From the NCBI RefSeq assembly GCF_030009775.1, contig NZ_JASCTH010000002.1, positions 248,001 through 312,000 of the forward strand: a stretch of 64,000 bases of DNA, given 5' to 3'. This DNA comes from Actinoplanes sandaracinus (lineage in GTDB: Bacteria; Actinomycetota; Actinomycetes; Mycobacteriales; Micromonosporaceae). Under the pieces are notes generated by a model. The model worked only from the letters and a program-made list of their open reading frames with translations. It ran no database searches and was not told the DNA's origin. The first letter of the stretch is position 1; each line of letters starts with the position of its first letter. Shown piece after piece: positions 48,546 to 57,796 of this stretch. The position numbers and the translations under genes were made by a program.

Positions 48546-48564
48546 AGCGTTGTCCCCTAATACT

Positions 48565-48575
48565 AAAGATTCTTT
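48565..48575. promoter_or_regulatory. AT-rich palindrome, candidate ROK operator
   Basis: AAAGATTCTTT is a perfect dyad about one central base, the most AT-rich spot in the divergent spacer between the ROK and GH3 genes, 20 bp from the ROK start codon. Confidence 0.4.
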
Positions 48576-48716
48576 CCTGTTACAGTGTCGACGCACGACA
48601 CGCAGCCGCAGCGTAACGGTAGGCAATGCCGCCGAACCGGAGGGTGGCTATCGACTCCGAGCGATCATGGCAGCTCCCGGCCGCCCCGGCCAGAGCCGCG
48701 TCACCGGAAGGACCCC

Positions 48717-50177
48717 ATGGCGATCGACCCCGGCCTCCGCCGTCTGGCCCTGCGCACCCTCCTCGCCGCGTTCCCCGGCGAATCCGCCCCGGAATGGGCC
48801 GCTGACCTGCTCGTCGACGGGCTGGCCGGACACACCCTGTTCGGCACCAACGTCGCGGGACCTGAGCAGCTCGCCCGGCTGACCCGCGGGCTGCGCTCGG
48901 CGCGGGCCGACGTGCTGATCGCCATCGACGAGGAGGGCGGCGACGTCACCCGGCTCGGTCACCGGACCGGGAGCCCGTATCCCGGAAACGCCGCGCTCGG
49001 CGCGGCCGGTGATCCGGAACTGACACGCCGCGTATATGCCGCGATCGGCGCCGACCTCGCTGCGACCGGTATCAACCTGGACCTCGCGCCGACCGTCGAC
49101 GTCAACACCGCTCACGACAACCCGATCATCGGTACGCGCTCGTTCGGCGCCGACCCGTCGCTGGTCGCCCGGCACACCGGCGCGGCCGTCACCGGGCTCC
49201 AGTCGAGCGGGGTGGCCGCGTGCGCCAAGCACTTCCCCGGGCACGGGGCGACGGTCTCCGACTCGCACCTGGAACTGCCGACCGTGGACGTGCCGCTGTC
49301 GGTGCTGCGGTCGCGGGACCTGCCGCCGTTCGCGGCCGCGGTCCAGGCCGGGGTGCGGGCGGTGATGAGCGCGCACATCCGGGTGCCGGAGCTGACCGGC
49401 GACGGGCCGGCGACGTTCAGCCGGGCGGCCCTGACCGGGCTGCTCCGCGACGAACTCGGCTTCCGCGGCGCGATCGTCACCGACGCGTTGGAGATGCGGG
49501 GCGCGGCCGCGTCGGCGGGCGGCATCCCGCGGGCGGCGGTGGCGGCCCTGGCCGCCGGAGCCGACCTGCTGTGCATCGGGGCGGTGGTGGACCTGGCCCT
49601 GGTCGAGGCGATCGTCGCGGAGATCGCGGCGGCGACCGTCGACGGACGGCTCGCGATCGGCCGGCTGGAGGACGCGGCGGAGCGGACCGCCGCCCTGGCC
49701 GCCTGGAGCCGGCCCGCGGCGCCCCCGCGCCAGGACTCCACCCCCGACGTCGAGCTGGGCATCGAGGCCGCCCGCCAGGGACTCCGCTTCGAAGGTTCGG
49801 ACGATGAGCTGCGGAAACCCCTCGTGGTGCGGTTCGTGGCCGGCCACTCGATCGCCGAGGGCAGGGTGCCGTGGGGCCTCGCGCCGCACCTGGCGAACGT
49901 CGAGGAGATCGAGGTGGTGGCCGCCGAGACCACCGTCGAGTCGATCACGGAGCGTGCCGGTGACCGGCCAATCGTGCTGGTCGGCCGCCGCATCCACAAC
50001 TCACCGGCGGCCCGGACCCTGATCGGGAGACTGGCCGCGGAACGGCCGGTCGGCGTCGTCGAGATGGGCTGGCCGTCGTCGTGGCGCCCGGCCGGGGTGC
50101 GGGCCTTCGTCGTCACCCACGGCGCCAGTCTCGCGAACAGCCGGGCCGCCGCCGAGGCGCTCGGCCTGTCCCGCTGA
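48717..50177 (+). CDS. Glycoside hydrolase family 3, beta-N-acetylhexosaminidase (NagZ-like)
   Basis: 486 residues from ATG 48717 with GGAAGGA upstream. The GH3 barrel shows DEEGGDVTRLGH, LAPTVDVN, the NagZ signature AKHFPGHGATVSDSHLELP with the catalytic His, and nucleophile region GAIVTDALEMRG. A C-terminal domain of about 140 residues follows. No signal peptide, so it probably acts in the cytoplasm on N-acetylglucosamine-containing muropeptides or chitosugars. The divergent ROK regulator supports a role in amino-sugar use. Frames starting at 48585 run through the promoter region and are not used. Confidence 0.92.
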   Translation: MAIDPGLRRLALRTLLAAFPGESAPEWAADLLVDGLAGHTLFGTNVAGPEQLARLTRGLRSARADVLIAIDEEGGDVTRLGHRTGSPYPGNAALGAAGDPELTRRVYAAIGADLAATGINLDLAPTVDVNTAHDNPIIGTRSFGADPSLVARHTGAAVTGLQSSGVAACAKHFPGHGATVSDSHLELPTVDVPLSVLRSRDLPPFAAAVQAGVRAVMSAHIRVPELTGDGPATFSRAALTGLLRDELGFRGAIVTDALEMRGAAASAGGIPRAAVAALAAGADLLCIGAVVDLALVEAIVAEIAAATVDGRLAIGRLEDAAERTAALAAWSRPAAPPRQDSTPDVELGIEAARQGLRFEGSDDELRKPLVVRFVAGHSIAEGRVPWGLAPHLANVEEIEVVAAETTVESITERAGDRPIVLVGRRIHNSPAARTLIGRLAAERPVGVVEMGWPSSWRPAGVRAFVVTHGASLANSRAAAEALGLSR

Positions 50178-50432
50178 CGCCTACGGGTCAGCACCCGCCG
50201 TGGGACCGACCTTGTTCGCGCCATCACGCAGCGTCACGGATCGAGTGCCGCTTGTCGCCTATGTCCGCCCATGGCCGGAACCTCTGCATGAATCGGGCTG
50301 GCCGAACGGTCAATCCGCGTACGCTCCGCTTCCCCCCGCCTCTGCCGCTCACCTAGCGTGATGGGCAGAAGGTGGATCTGGGGAACGTCGCGGAACTCGG
50401 CTCGGGACCAGCAACGAACCGCGACGCAGATG
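50178..50432. other. Intergenic region without a gene
   Basis: Spacer between convergent GH3 and glutamate dehydrogenase genes. I see no gene or repeat before the hairpin at 50433. Confidence 0.55.
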
Positions 50433-50483
50433 GTGAGCCGGGCTTCGGCGGGCTTCGGGAGCAGCCCTCGAAGCCCGGCTCAC
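50433..50483 (-). terminator. Long hairpin terminator after the glutamate dehydrogenase gene
   Basis: GTGAGCCGGGCTTCG (50433-50447) pairs perfectly with its complement (50469-50483), 7 nt past the stop. A smaller GGGCTTCGGGAGCAGCCC hairpin lies in the loop. Confidence 0.65.
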
Positions 50484-50490
50484 AAAAACG

Positions 50491-53400
50491 TCAGGCCGCC
50501 GACGAGGTCTTGACCAGCGTGCGGATCTGTCGCAGCAGCACCGACAGCGCCGCCAGGTCGGCCGGTGAATCGTCCACCTCGCCCATCGCGTTGGACGCCC
50601 GCGCGATCGACGCCGCGTTCACCTGTTCCCACTCCGAGACCCGGTCCTCCGGCGCCGCCGTGGACGGTGTCGACTGGAGCACCTCCGCGGTCAGGGCGGC
50701 CAGCGCGGCGTACAGGTCGTAGCGCAGCGCCATCCGGGCCAGGGTCTGCCAGCGGTCGCCGCGCGGCAGCCGGGAGATGTGCGACAGCAGCACGTCCACC
50801 CCGAACCGCTCGGAGAGCACGAAGTAGACCTGCGCCACCTCACCCGGGTCACGGTTGACGGCGCTGGCCGTCTCCAGGATGTCCAGCAGGCCGAAGCCGT
50901 AGAACACCCGGCTGACCGCACCGGCCAGGTCCTCCGGGACGCCCCTGCCGACCAGCTCGGCGACCCGGCTGTCGAGGGCCCGGCGCTCCGAGCCGACGAT
51001 CACCTGCGGAAGCCGTGGCAGCAGGTCGGCGACGCCGGGCCGCAGCTTGGCGATCTCACCGGCCACGTCGATCGGCGAACGGCGAGTGCTGACCAGCCAG
51101 CGCACGGCCCGGTCGAGCAGGCGCCGGGTCTCCAGGAAGACCAGCGTCTGCGCCGAGGTCGGCACCTGGTTGTCGAGAGCCTCACCAGCGGCCCAGATCT
51201 CCGGCAGGCCGTAGACGTCCCGGATCACCACGTAGGCCCGGATCACGTCGGCGGCCGACGCCCCGCTCTCCTCCATGGCCCGGTGCACGAACGACGTGCC
51301 ACCGCGGTTGACGACCTCGTTGACCAGCGACGTGGAGATGATCTCTCGGCGCAGCCGGTGGCCGGCCATCCGGCCGGCGAACCGCTCCCGCAACGGCGTG
51401 GGGAAATAGCGGGTGAGCACGTCGGCCGTCCAGGCCTCGTCGACCAGGACGTCCGCGAGCACCTCACGCTCCAGACTGATCTTGACGTACGCCAGCAGCA
51501 CCGCGAACTCCGGCGGGGTGAGCCCCTCGCCGTTCTCGTGCCGGACGGCGAGTTCCTTGTCCGACGGCAGAGCCTCCAGTTCCCGGTTCAGCGCGCCCCG
51601 CTGTTCGAGCGCGGTGAGCATGCGCCGGTGCACCGGCAGCAGCGAGTGCGCCTGCTCCCGGGCGTTGCCGAGAGCCATCGCCTGCTCGTAGTTGTCCCGC
51701 AGCACCAGCTCGCCGACCTCGTCGGTCATCGCGGCGAGCAGCTCGTCCCGCTCCGGGATGGTCATCTCACCGTCGACGACCGCCCCGCCGAGCAGGATCT
51801 TGATGTTGACCTCGTGGTCGGAGCAGTCCACCCCGGCCGAGTTGTCGATGAAGTCGGTGAACACCCGTCCACCGGCACGGGCGAACTCGATCCGGCCGCG
51901 CTGGGTGAGCCCCAGGTTGCCGCCCTCACCGACCACCTTCACCCGCAGATCGGCGCCGTTGATCCGGATCGCGTCGTTGCCCTTGTCACCGACGTCGGCG
52001 TGCGACTCGGAGGCCGCCTTCACATAGGTGCCGATGCCGCCGTTGAAGAGCAGGTCGACCGGAGCCCGCAGGATCGCCCGCATCAGCTCGGCCGGGCTCA
52101 CGGCCGGGGCCTCGCCGAGCCCGAGGACCGCACGGATCTGCGGGCTGACCGGGATCGACTTGGCGCCGCGCGGATAGACGCCGCCACCCGCACTGATCAG
52201 CGACCTGTCGTAGTCGTCCCAGGACGAGCGGGGCAGGTCGAACAGGCGCTGGCGCTCGGCGTACGACGTCGAGGCCTGAGGGTCGGGGTCGAGGAAGATG
52301 TGGCGGTGGTCGAACGCCGCCACCAGCCGGATGTGCCGCGACAGCAGCATGCCGTTGCCGAAGACGTCGCCGGACATGTCGCCGACGCCGACCACCGTGA
52401 AGTCCTGGCTCTGGGTGTCGACGCCCAGGTCGCGGAAGTGCTTCTTGACCGACTCCCAGGCGCCGCGGGCGGTGATGCCCATCTTCTTGTGGTCGTAGCC
52501 GGCCGAGCCTCCGCTGGCGAACGCGTCGCCCATCCAGAAGTCCTTGCCGACCGAGATCTCGTTGGCGATGTCGCTGAACGTGGCCGTCCCCTTGTCGGCC
52601 GCCACCACCAGGTAGGGGTCGTCGCCGTCGTGCCGGACCACCTCCGGCGGCGGCACGATCTTGCCGCTGAGGATGTTGTCGGTGACGTCCAGCAGCGCGG
52701 TGATGAAGCGCTTGTAGCACTCCACCGCCTCGTCCCGGTCGCCCGGTTTCTGCTTCAGCACGAAGCCGCCCTTGGCGCCGACCGGCACGATCACCGAGTT
52801 CTTCACCATCTGCGCCTTGACCAGGCCGAGGACCTCGGTACGGAAGTCCTCGCGCCGGTCCGACCAGCGCAGGCCGCCCCGGGCGACCGCGCCGAACCGC
52901 AGGTGCACGCCCTCGAACCGGGGCGAATAGACGAAGATCTCGAACTTGGGCCGGGGCTGCGGCAGGTCCGGGATGGCCTGCGGGTCCAGCTTGAAGGCCA
53001 CATAGGACTTCGGCCGGCCCTCGCGCCCTCGCTGGAAGAAGCTGGTGCGCAGGGTGGCCTCGATCAGGGTGAGGTAGGAACGCAGGATCCGGTCCTGGTC
53101 CAGGCTCTCCACCTGATCGAGCAGCTCGGTGATCCGGTCGCGGACCTCACCGGCCTGGCGTGCCCGCTCGGCCTCGCCCACCGGGAGCGTCGGCGAGAAC
53201 CGGGTCTCGAAGAGCTTCACCAGCAGCCCGGCGATCTCCGGGTAGGCGATGAACGTCGACTCCAGGTAGCGCTGCGAGAAGACGTTGCCGGTCTGGCGCA
53301 GGTACTTGGCGTAGGCGCGGAGCACCACCACCTGACGCCACGTCATGCCGGCCCGCAGCACCAGCTCGTTGAAGCCGTCCACCTCGGCCTCGCCCCGCCA

Positions 53401-55434
53401 GGCGGCCGCGAACGCGTTCTCCACCTGCGGGCGGACCTCGGCCAGCTCACGGTGGCCGGCCGGGGGCAGCAGACCGAAGTCGTAGAGATAGATGACACCG
53501 TCGTCACGGCGGATCTCGTACGGCCGCTCGTCGATGACCCGGACACCCAGCGAGTGCAGCACCGGGAGGACCGCGGAGAGCATCATCGGCTCGCCGTACC
53601 GGTAGACCTTGAAACGGACGTCACGCTCGTCCGGCTCGGGGGTGCCGTCCTGCCCGAGCCGGCGCCGCCGGAACAGGTGCATGGCGAGCTGACCGGGCTC
53701 CTCCAGCAGCTCCAGCTTGGCCAGGTCCTGCATGCCCTCGTAAGGAGTGTGGGTGTTCTTGTAGCTCTCCGGATAGGCCGACGAGTAGCGCAGGAAGAGC
53801 CGCCGCGCCTGCTCGTCACCGAGCTTGCGCTCCAGCACCAGGGAGAAGTCGTCGTCCCACATCCGGGTCGCGTCGGCGAGCAGCTCGGCCAGCGTGTTCG
53901 GGTCGGGATGGCCGGGCGGCGCCGCCGGATCGGTACGCACGATGAAGTGCACCCGCGCCAGCATCCGCTCGGTGACCCGGGTCGTGTAGTCCACACCGAC
54001 GCCGTTGAGCTCGCGCAGCAGGATCTCCTGCATGCGCAGCCGGTTGCCGGTGGTGAACCTGTCCCGCGGCAGATAGATCAGGCACGAGATGAACCGGCCG
54101 TACCCGTCGCGCCGCAGGAACAGCCGCAACTGCCGCCGGCCGGCCATCCGCAGCACGCCGATGACCGCCTCGTACAGGTCGTCGGTCTTGATCTGGAACA
54201 GCTCGTCGCGGGGGTAGGTCTCCAGGATCTGCAGCAGATCCTTGCCGGAGTGGCCGCGCGGCGACAGGCCCGAGCGGTCCATCACCTCCTGCACCTTGCG
54301 GCGGACCACCGGCAGCTGACGCACGCTCGTCCGGTATGCCGAGGAGGAGAACAGCCCGAGGAAGCGCTTCTCGCCCACCACGTTGCCGGCGTCGTCGAAA
54401 ACCTTTACGCCGATGTAGTCGAGGTAGGCGGACCGGTGCACGGTGGCCCGCGAGTTGGCCTTGGTGATCACGAGGAGCCGCCGCTCCATGGCCCGCTCGT
54501 ACACCTCGGGAGCCATCTCGGCGGCGAGCCGGCGTGGCTTGCTCGCGCCGCGCAGAATGCCCAGGCCGGTGCCCGGAACCGCCGACAGGAGCCCGTCGTC
54601 CAGCCGGTACTCCCGGTAGCCGAGGAAGGTGAAATGGTCGTGGGCGAGCCATTTGAGCAGCTCGACGGAGTCGGTCACGTCCTTGTCGGGGACCGGCAGC
54701 CCGCGCTTGGAGCCGCGCGCGGTGGCCAGCTCGTCGGCGACGACCAGGGCCCGCTGGCGCATCCGCGGCCAGTCCTCGACCGCGTCGCGGACGTCGGTGA
54801 GCACCCGGCGCACCTCGTTGAGCAGCTGTTCCCGGGCCTCCGGGCGGCGCACCGGGTCGATCTCGATCCGGATCCAGCTCTCCACCAGGTCGCCCTCGAT
54901 GGCGTCGTCCGGCTCCACCTCGGCTTCGAGCTCGGCGAGCGCGCCGAGGGGCTCCCGGCGCACCACGATCAGCGGGTGCACCATCAGGTAGACCTGCAGA
55001 TTGTGCGCGGTGAGCAGCGCGATCACCGAGTCGACCAGGAACGGCATGTCGTCGGTGACGATCCGCAGCACGCTGTGGGCCTGTGGGCCGCTCGGTTCGG
55101 TGATGGCGAGTTTCAGCTCGCCCGGCAGCCGGTTGCGGGCCAGTTCGCGGTGCTCGACCGCGGCCGAGTACATCTCGTCGGGCGTGTATCCGACCAGTTC
55201 CTCATCGGGTGCGAACCGCCAGAAGCGGCCCACCAGCGATGCGGTGTTGTGGTCCTCGCCCGCCCGGTCGACCGCCTGCGCGATCAGCCGCTCGGCGTTC
55301 GGCACCGTGTCGTCGATGTCTCCCTCATCGACGGACGCACCGATCCGCCCGGTGAGGGCGAGTCCCGGTTTCGTTAAAACCTGGTCGGGCACAGTCTGAT
55401 CAGAATCGGTCGTGGCCTCATCGGCGACAGCCAT
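50491..55434 (-). CDS. NAD-specific glutamate dehydrogenase, large (about 180 kDa) class
   Basis: 1,647 residues. Interconverts glutamate and 2-oxoglutarate plus ammonia with NAD+, and belongs to the very large class known from Streptomyces and mycobacteria. The N-terminal 700 residues form ACT-like regulatory regions (AHSVLRIVTDDMPFLVDSVI, DHFTFLGYREY). The central catalytic domain has FRTEVLGLVKAQMVKNSVIV and VPVGAKGGFVLKQKP with the catalytic lysine, then VGVGDMSGDVFGNGM. A long C-terminal helical domain follows. ATG 55432-55434 has AGGGGAG upstream. In mycobacteria the orthologue is inhibited by the FHA protein GarA; nothing here tests that. Confidence 0.95.
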   Translation of the reverse strand: MAVADEATTDSDQTVPDQVLTKPGLALTGRIGASVDEGDIDDTVPNAERLIAQAVDRAGEDHNTASLVGRFWRFAPDEELVGYTPDEMYSAAVEHRELARNRLPGELKLAITEPSGPQAHSVLRIVTDDMPFLVDSVIALLTAHNLQVYLMVHPLIVVRREPLGALAELEAEVEPDDAIEGDLVESWIRIEIDPVRRPEAREQLLNEVRRVLTDVRDAVEDWPRMRQRALVVADELATARGSKRGLPVPDKDVTDSVELLKWLAHDHFTFLGYREYRLDDGLLSAVPGTGLGILRGASKPRRLAAEMAPEVYERAMERRLLVITKANSRATVHRSAYLDYIGVKVFDDAGNVVGEKRFLGLFSSSAYRTSVRQLPVVRRKVQEVMDRSGLSPRGHSGKDLLQILETYPRDELFQIKTDDLYEAVIGVLRMAGRRQLRLFLRRDGYGRFISCLIYLPRDRFTTGNRLRMQEILLRELNGVGVDYTTRVTERMLARVHFIVRTDPAAPPGHPDPNTLAELLADATRMWDDDFSLVLERKLGDEQARRLFLRYSSAYPESYKNTHTPYEGMQDLAKLELLEEPGQLAMHLFRRRRLGQDGTPEPDERDVRFKVYRYGEPMMLSAVLPVLHSLGVRVIDERPYEIRRDDGVIYLYDFGLLPPAGHRELAEVRPQVENAFAAAWRGEAEVDGFNELVLRAGMTWRQVVVLRAYAKYLRQTGNVFSQRYLESTFIAYPEIAGLLVKLFETRFSPTLPVGEAERARQAGEVRDRITELLDQVESLDQDRILRSYLTLIEATLRTSFFQRGREGRPKSYVAFKLDPQAIPDLPQPRPKFEIFVYSPRFEGVHLRFGAVARGGLRWSDRREDFRTEVLGLVKAQMVKNSVIVPVGAKGGFVLKQKPGDRDEAVECYKRFITALLDVTDNILSGKIVPPPEVVRHDGDDPYLVVAADKGTATFSDIANEISVGKDFWMGDAFASGGSAGYDHKKMGITARGAWESVKKHFRDLGVDTQSQDFTVVGVGDMSGDVFGNGMLLSRHIRLVAAFDHRHIFLDPDPQASTSYAERQRLFDLPRSSWDDYDRSLISAGGGVYPRGAKSIPVSPQIRAVLGLGEAPAVSPAELMRAILRAPVDLLFNGGIGTYVKAASESHADVGDKGNDAIRINGADLRVKVVGEGGNLGLTQRGRIEFARAGGRVFTDFIDNSAGVDCSDHEVNIKILLGGAVVDGEMTIPERDELLAAMTDEVGELVLRDNYEQAMALGNAREQAHSLLPVHRRMLTALEQRGALNRELEALPSDKELAVRHENGEGLTPPEFAVLLAYVKISLEREVLADVLVDEAWTADVLTRYFPTPLRERFAGRMAGHRLRREIISTSLVNEVVNRGGTSFVHRAMEESGASAADVIRAYVVIRDVYGLPEIWAAGEALDNQVPTSAQTLVFLETRRLLDRAVRWLVSTRRSPIDVAGEIAKLRPGVADLLPRLPQVIVGSERRALDSRVAELVGRGVPEDLAGAVSRVFYGFGLLDILETASAVNRDPGEVAQVYFVLSERFGVDVLLSHISRLPRGDRWQTLARMALRYDLYAALAALTAEVLQSTPSTAAPEDRVSEWEQVNAASIARASNAMGEVDDSPADLAALSVLLRQIRTLVKTSSAA

Positions 55435-55645
55435 GGTCCGGCGCTCCCCTCACCCACGGCACTGTGGGCTCGAACGTGTCGAGCACAGCCTAGAACCACC
55501 ACCGGCAAACCCCGCACACCCCCGGTGTGCCAGGGCCTCACCTGGGCCCCAGCGTGCGGTTTCAGACCGTATCGCCCGATGCGGGACAGCCGCGACGGGC
55601 GCACACCCATTACGGTTCGTTCAGCTACCCACGGAAAGGATCCCC

Positions 55646-57562
55646 ATGCGCCGCTCCACCGCCGGCCTTGCCGCTCTGCTCCTGCTCGCCACGGGCGGAC
55701 TTGCCGGCTGCGCCGCGGACCCCGCCGAGGACACCGTCGAGGCATTCCTGAGCGGCTGGACCAAAGGCGACCTCAACAACGTCGGCTTCGTCACCGCGGC
55801 CGGCGGCAAGATCGCCTCGACCGAGGTGCTGACCCAGATCCGCGGGCTCTACGGCGACCTCGCCAGCCAGCCGATCACGGTGACCACGGCCGGTGAGACC
55901 GCCGAGAACGGCGACGACGCCACCACGCCGATCACCGTGAAATGGACCCTGCCCGGCGGCGCCGAGTGGAGCTACCCCAGCACGGTCCGCAGCACCAAGG
56001 CGAGCAGCGACGGCTGGAGCGTCGTCTGGGAACCCGCGGTGGTCCAGCCCGAGCTGGCCGCCGGCGAGAAACTACGGCTGCGCCGGGTCGCGGCCGAACG
56101 CGCCGCTATCGTCGACGCCGGCGGCAAGGCCCTCGTCGGCGCGCAGAAGGTGGTGGTCGTCGGAGTCAGCCCCGAGAAGATCACCGACCTCGCCGCGCTC
56201 CAGAAGGACCTGATCACGGCGTTCCGCAAGATCGACGTGGAACTCGACCTGAGCGGCCTCAAGGACCGGGTCGACAAAGCCGATCCCGGCGCCTTCCTCG
56301 ACCTCGTCTCCCTGCGGCGGCCCGACTACGACAAGATCCGGGACGAGGTCCGGCCACTGCCCGGCACCGTCTTCCGCGACGAGACCCGGCAGCTAGCACC
56401 CACCAGGGCCTTCGCCCGCGCCCTGCTCGGCACCGTCGACCCCGCCACCGAGGAGGACCTCGCCGCCCGCCCCGGCCTGCTCATCACCGGCGACCAGGCC
56501 GGGCACGGCGGCCTCCAGCAGAAGTACGACGACACTCTCCGCGGCGCGCCCGGCCTGTCCGTCGTGATCGCCCGCGAAGGCACCAACGGCGCCACCACCG
56601 ACGCCAAACTCTTCACCTCACAGCCCGTCGCCGGCAAACCCGTCAAGATCACCATCGACACCCGGGTTCAGAACGCCGCCGACACCGCCCTCGCCGCCTT
56701 CGCCGGGAACAAGCAGCCCACCTCCCTGGTCGCCGTCCGGGTCAGCGACGGCGCCGTGCTGGCCTCCGCCAACGGGCCCGAGCCGGGCGGGCTCAACACC
56801 GCCTTCACCGGCCAGGTTCCCCCCGGCTCGACGTTCAAGGCGATTTCCGCGTACGGGCTCCTCGCTCGCGACGCGGTCACCGCCACCACGGTCGTCGACT
56901 GTCCGAAAACGATCAATGTGGACGGCCGTGAGTTCAAGAACTCACACGACCAGGCGCTCGGCGGCGTCGAATTCCATGTCGACTTCGCCAAGTCCTGCAA
57001 CACCGCCTTCGCCGCGCTCGCACCCAAACTCGGCTCGGACGGTCTCCAGCAAGCCGCCGCGGCACTCGGCCTCGGCGGAAAATGGGACCTCGGCGTCGAC
57101 GCGTACACCGGGCAGGTCTCCGACGGCGGCACCGCCACCGAACTCGCCGCGGCGGTCTTCGGCCAAGGCAGCACGATCGTCAGCCCCCTCGCCATGGCCG
57201 TCGCCACCGCGGCCATCGCGAAAGGCCAGTTCCAGCCGCCGAAACTGGTGCTCGACCCGGCGCCGGCCACACCCGGCACCCCCGGACCCCAACTCGACCA
57301 GGAAGCCGTGACCGCGCTGCGCGCGATGATGCGCGAAGTGGTCACCGAGGGAACCGGCACGGCGCTACGGAACACCCCCGGACAGCCGGTGTACGGGAAG
57401 ACCGGCACCGCCGAATTCCAGACCGGATCGGCCGACACCCACTCGTGGTTCATCGGCTACCAGGGTGACGTCGCCTTCGCCGTCATGGTCCAGAAAGGCG
57501 GCGCCGGCTCGGAGGCCGCCGTGCCGGTCGTGCAGCGCTTCCTGACCAACCTGAACAGCTAG
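55646..57562 (+). CDS. Penicillin-binding transpeptidase lipoprotein
   Basis: 638 residues from ATG 55646, with GGAAAGGA upstream. Lipobox LAGCA (Cys 22) suggests lipid anchoring. Residues 25-140 form an NTF2-like domain like that of MecA-type proteins (EDTVEAFLSGWTKGDLNNVG), then a dimerisation domain. The transpeptidase domain has active-site serine in PPGSTFKAISAY, SCN in DFAKSCNTAF and YGKTGTAEFQ. All three catalytic motifs are intact, so it should cross-link peptidoglycan and bind beta-lactams. NTF2-containing class B proteins often have low affinity, but resistance cannot be inferred. The upstream frame from 55412 is not used. Confidence 0.93.
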   Translation: MRRSTAGLAALLLLATGGLAGCAADPAEDTVEAFLSGWTKGDLNNVGFVTAAGGKIASTEVLTQIRGLYGDLASQPITVTTAGETAENGDDATTPITVKWTLPGGAEWSYPSTVRSTKASSDGWSVVWEPAVVQPELAAGEKLRLRRVAAERAAIVDAGGKALVGAQKVVVVGVSPEKITDLAALQKDLITAFRKIDVELDLSGLKDRVDKADPGAFLDLVSLRRPDYDKIRDEVRPLPGTVFRDETRQLAPTRAFARALLGTVDPATEEDLAARPGLLITGDQAGHGGLQQKYDDTLRGAPGLSVVIAREGTNGATTDAKLFTSQPVAGKPVKITIDTRVQNAADTALAAFAGNKQPTSLVAVRVSDGAVLASANGPEPGGLNTAFTGQVPPGSTFKAISAYGLLARDAVTATTVVDCPKTINVDGREFKNSHDQALGGVEFHVDFAKSCNTAFAALAPKLGSDGLQQAAAALGLGGKWDLGVDAYTGQVSDGGTATELAAAVFGQGSTIVSPLAMAVATAAIAKGQFQPPKLVLDPAPATPGTPGPQLDQEAVTALRAMMREVVTEGTGTALRNTPGQPVYGKTGTAEFQTGSADTHSWFIGYQGDVAFAVMVQKGGAGSEAAVPVVQRFLTNLNS

Positions 57563-57576
57563 GGATCGACGCTTTC

Positions 57577-57602
57577 GGGCGCGCCGTCAGAGCGGCGCGC
57601 CC
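57577..57602 (+). terminator. Hairpin terminator after the transpeptidase gene
   Basis: Perfect 10-bp stem GGGCGCGCCG with a 6-nt loop, 14 nt past the stop. No T-run. Confidence 0.6.
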
Positions 57603-57796
57603 GGGGCACGCTCCCCCGACGGTCGAGCGTTCCACACCGTGCGAGCCACGGCGCCGAACCACACTGTCGGATGGCCCCTCACCCACCTACTCGACCACCG
57701 TCCAGGCCATCAGCTCTGCTGAAGTCGGCAACTCTCCTGGAGGGGACCCGACCAACATGAGGGCACGCGAGCAGCGCGAAGACAGGCTTGGCCTGG

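Noticed and set aside
47082..48560. 492-codon rightward frame opposite the ROK regulator
   Set aside because: Shadow frame; the ROK domain motifs on the other strand are unambiguous.
50779..55377. 1,532-codon rightward frame opposite glutamate dehydrogenase
   Set aside because: Shadow of the real gene; His/Val/Leu/Gln/Arg composition is typical of the complement of GC-rich coding DNA.
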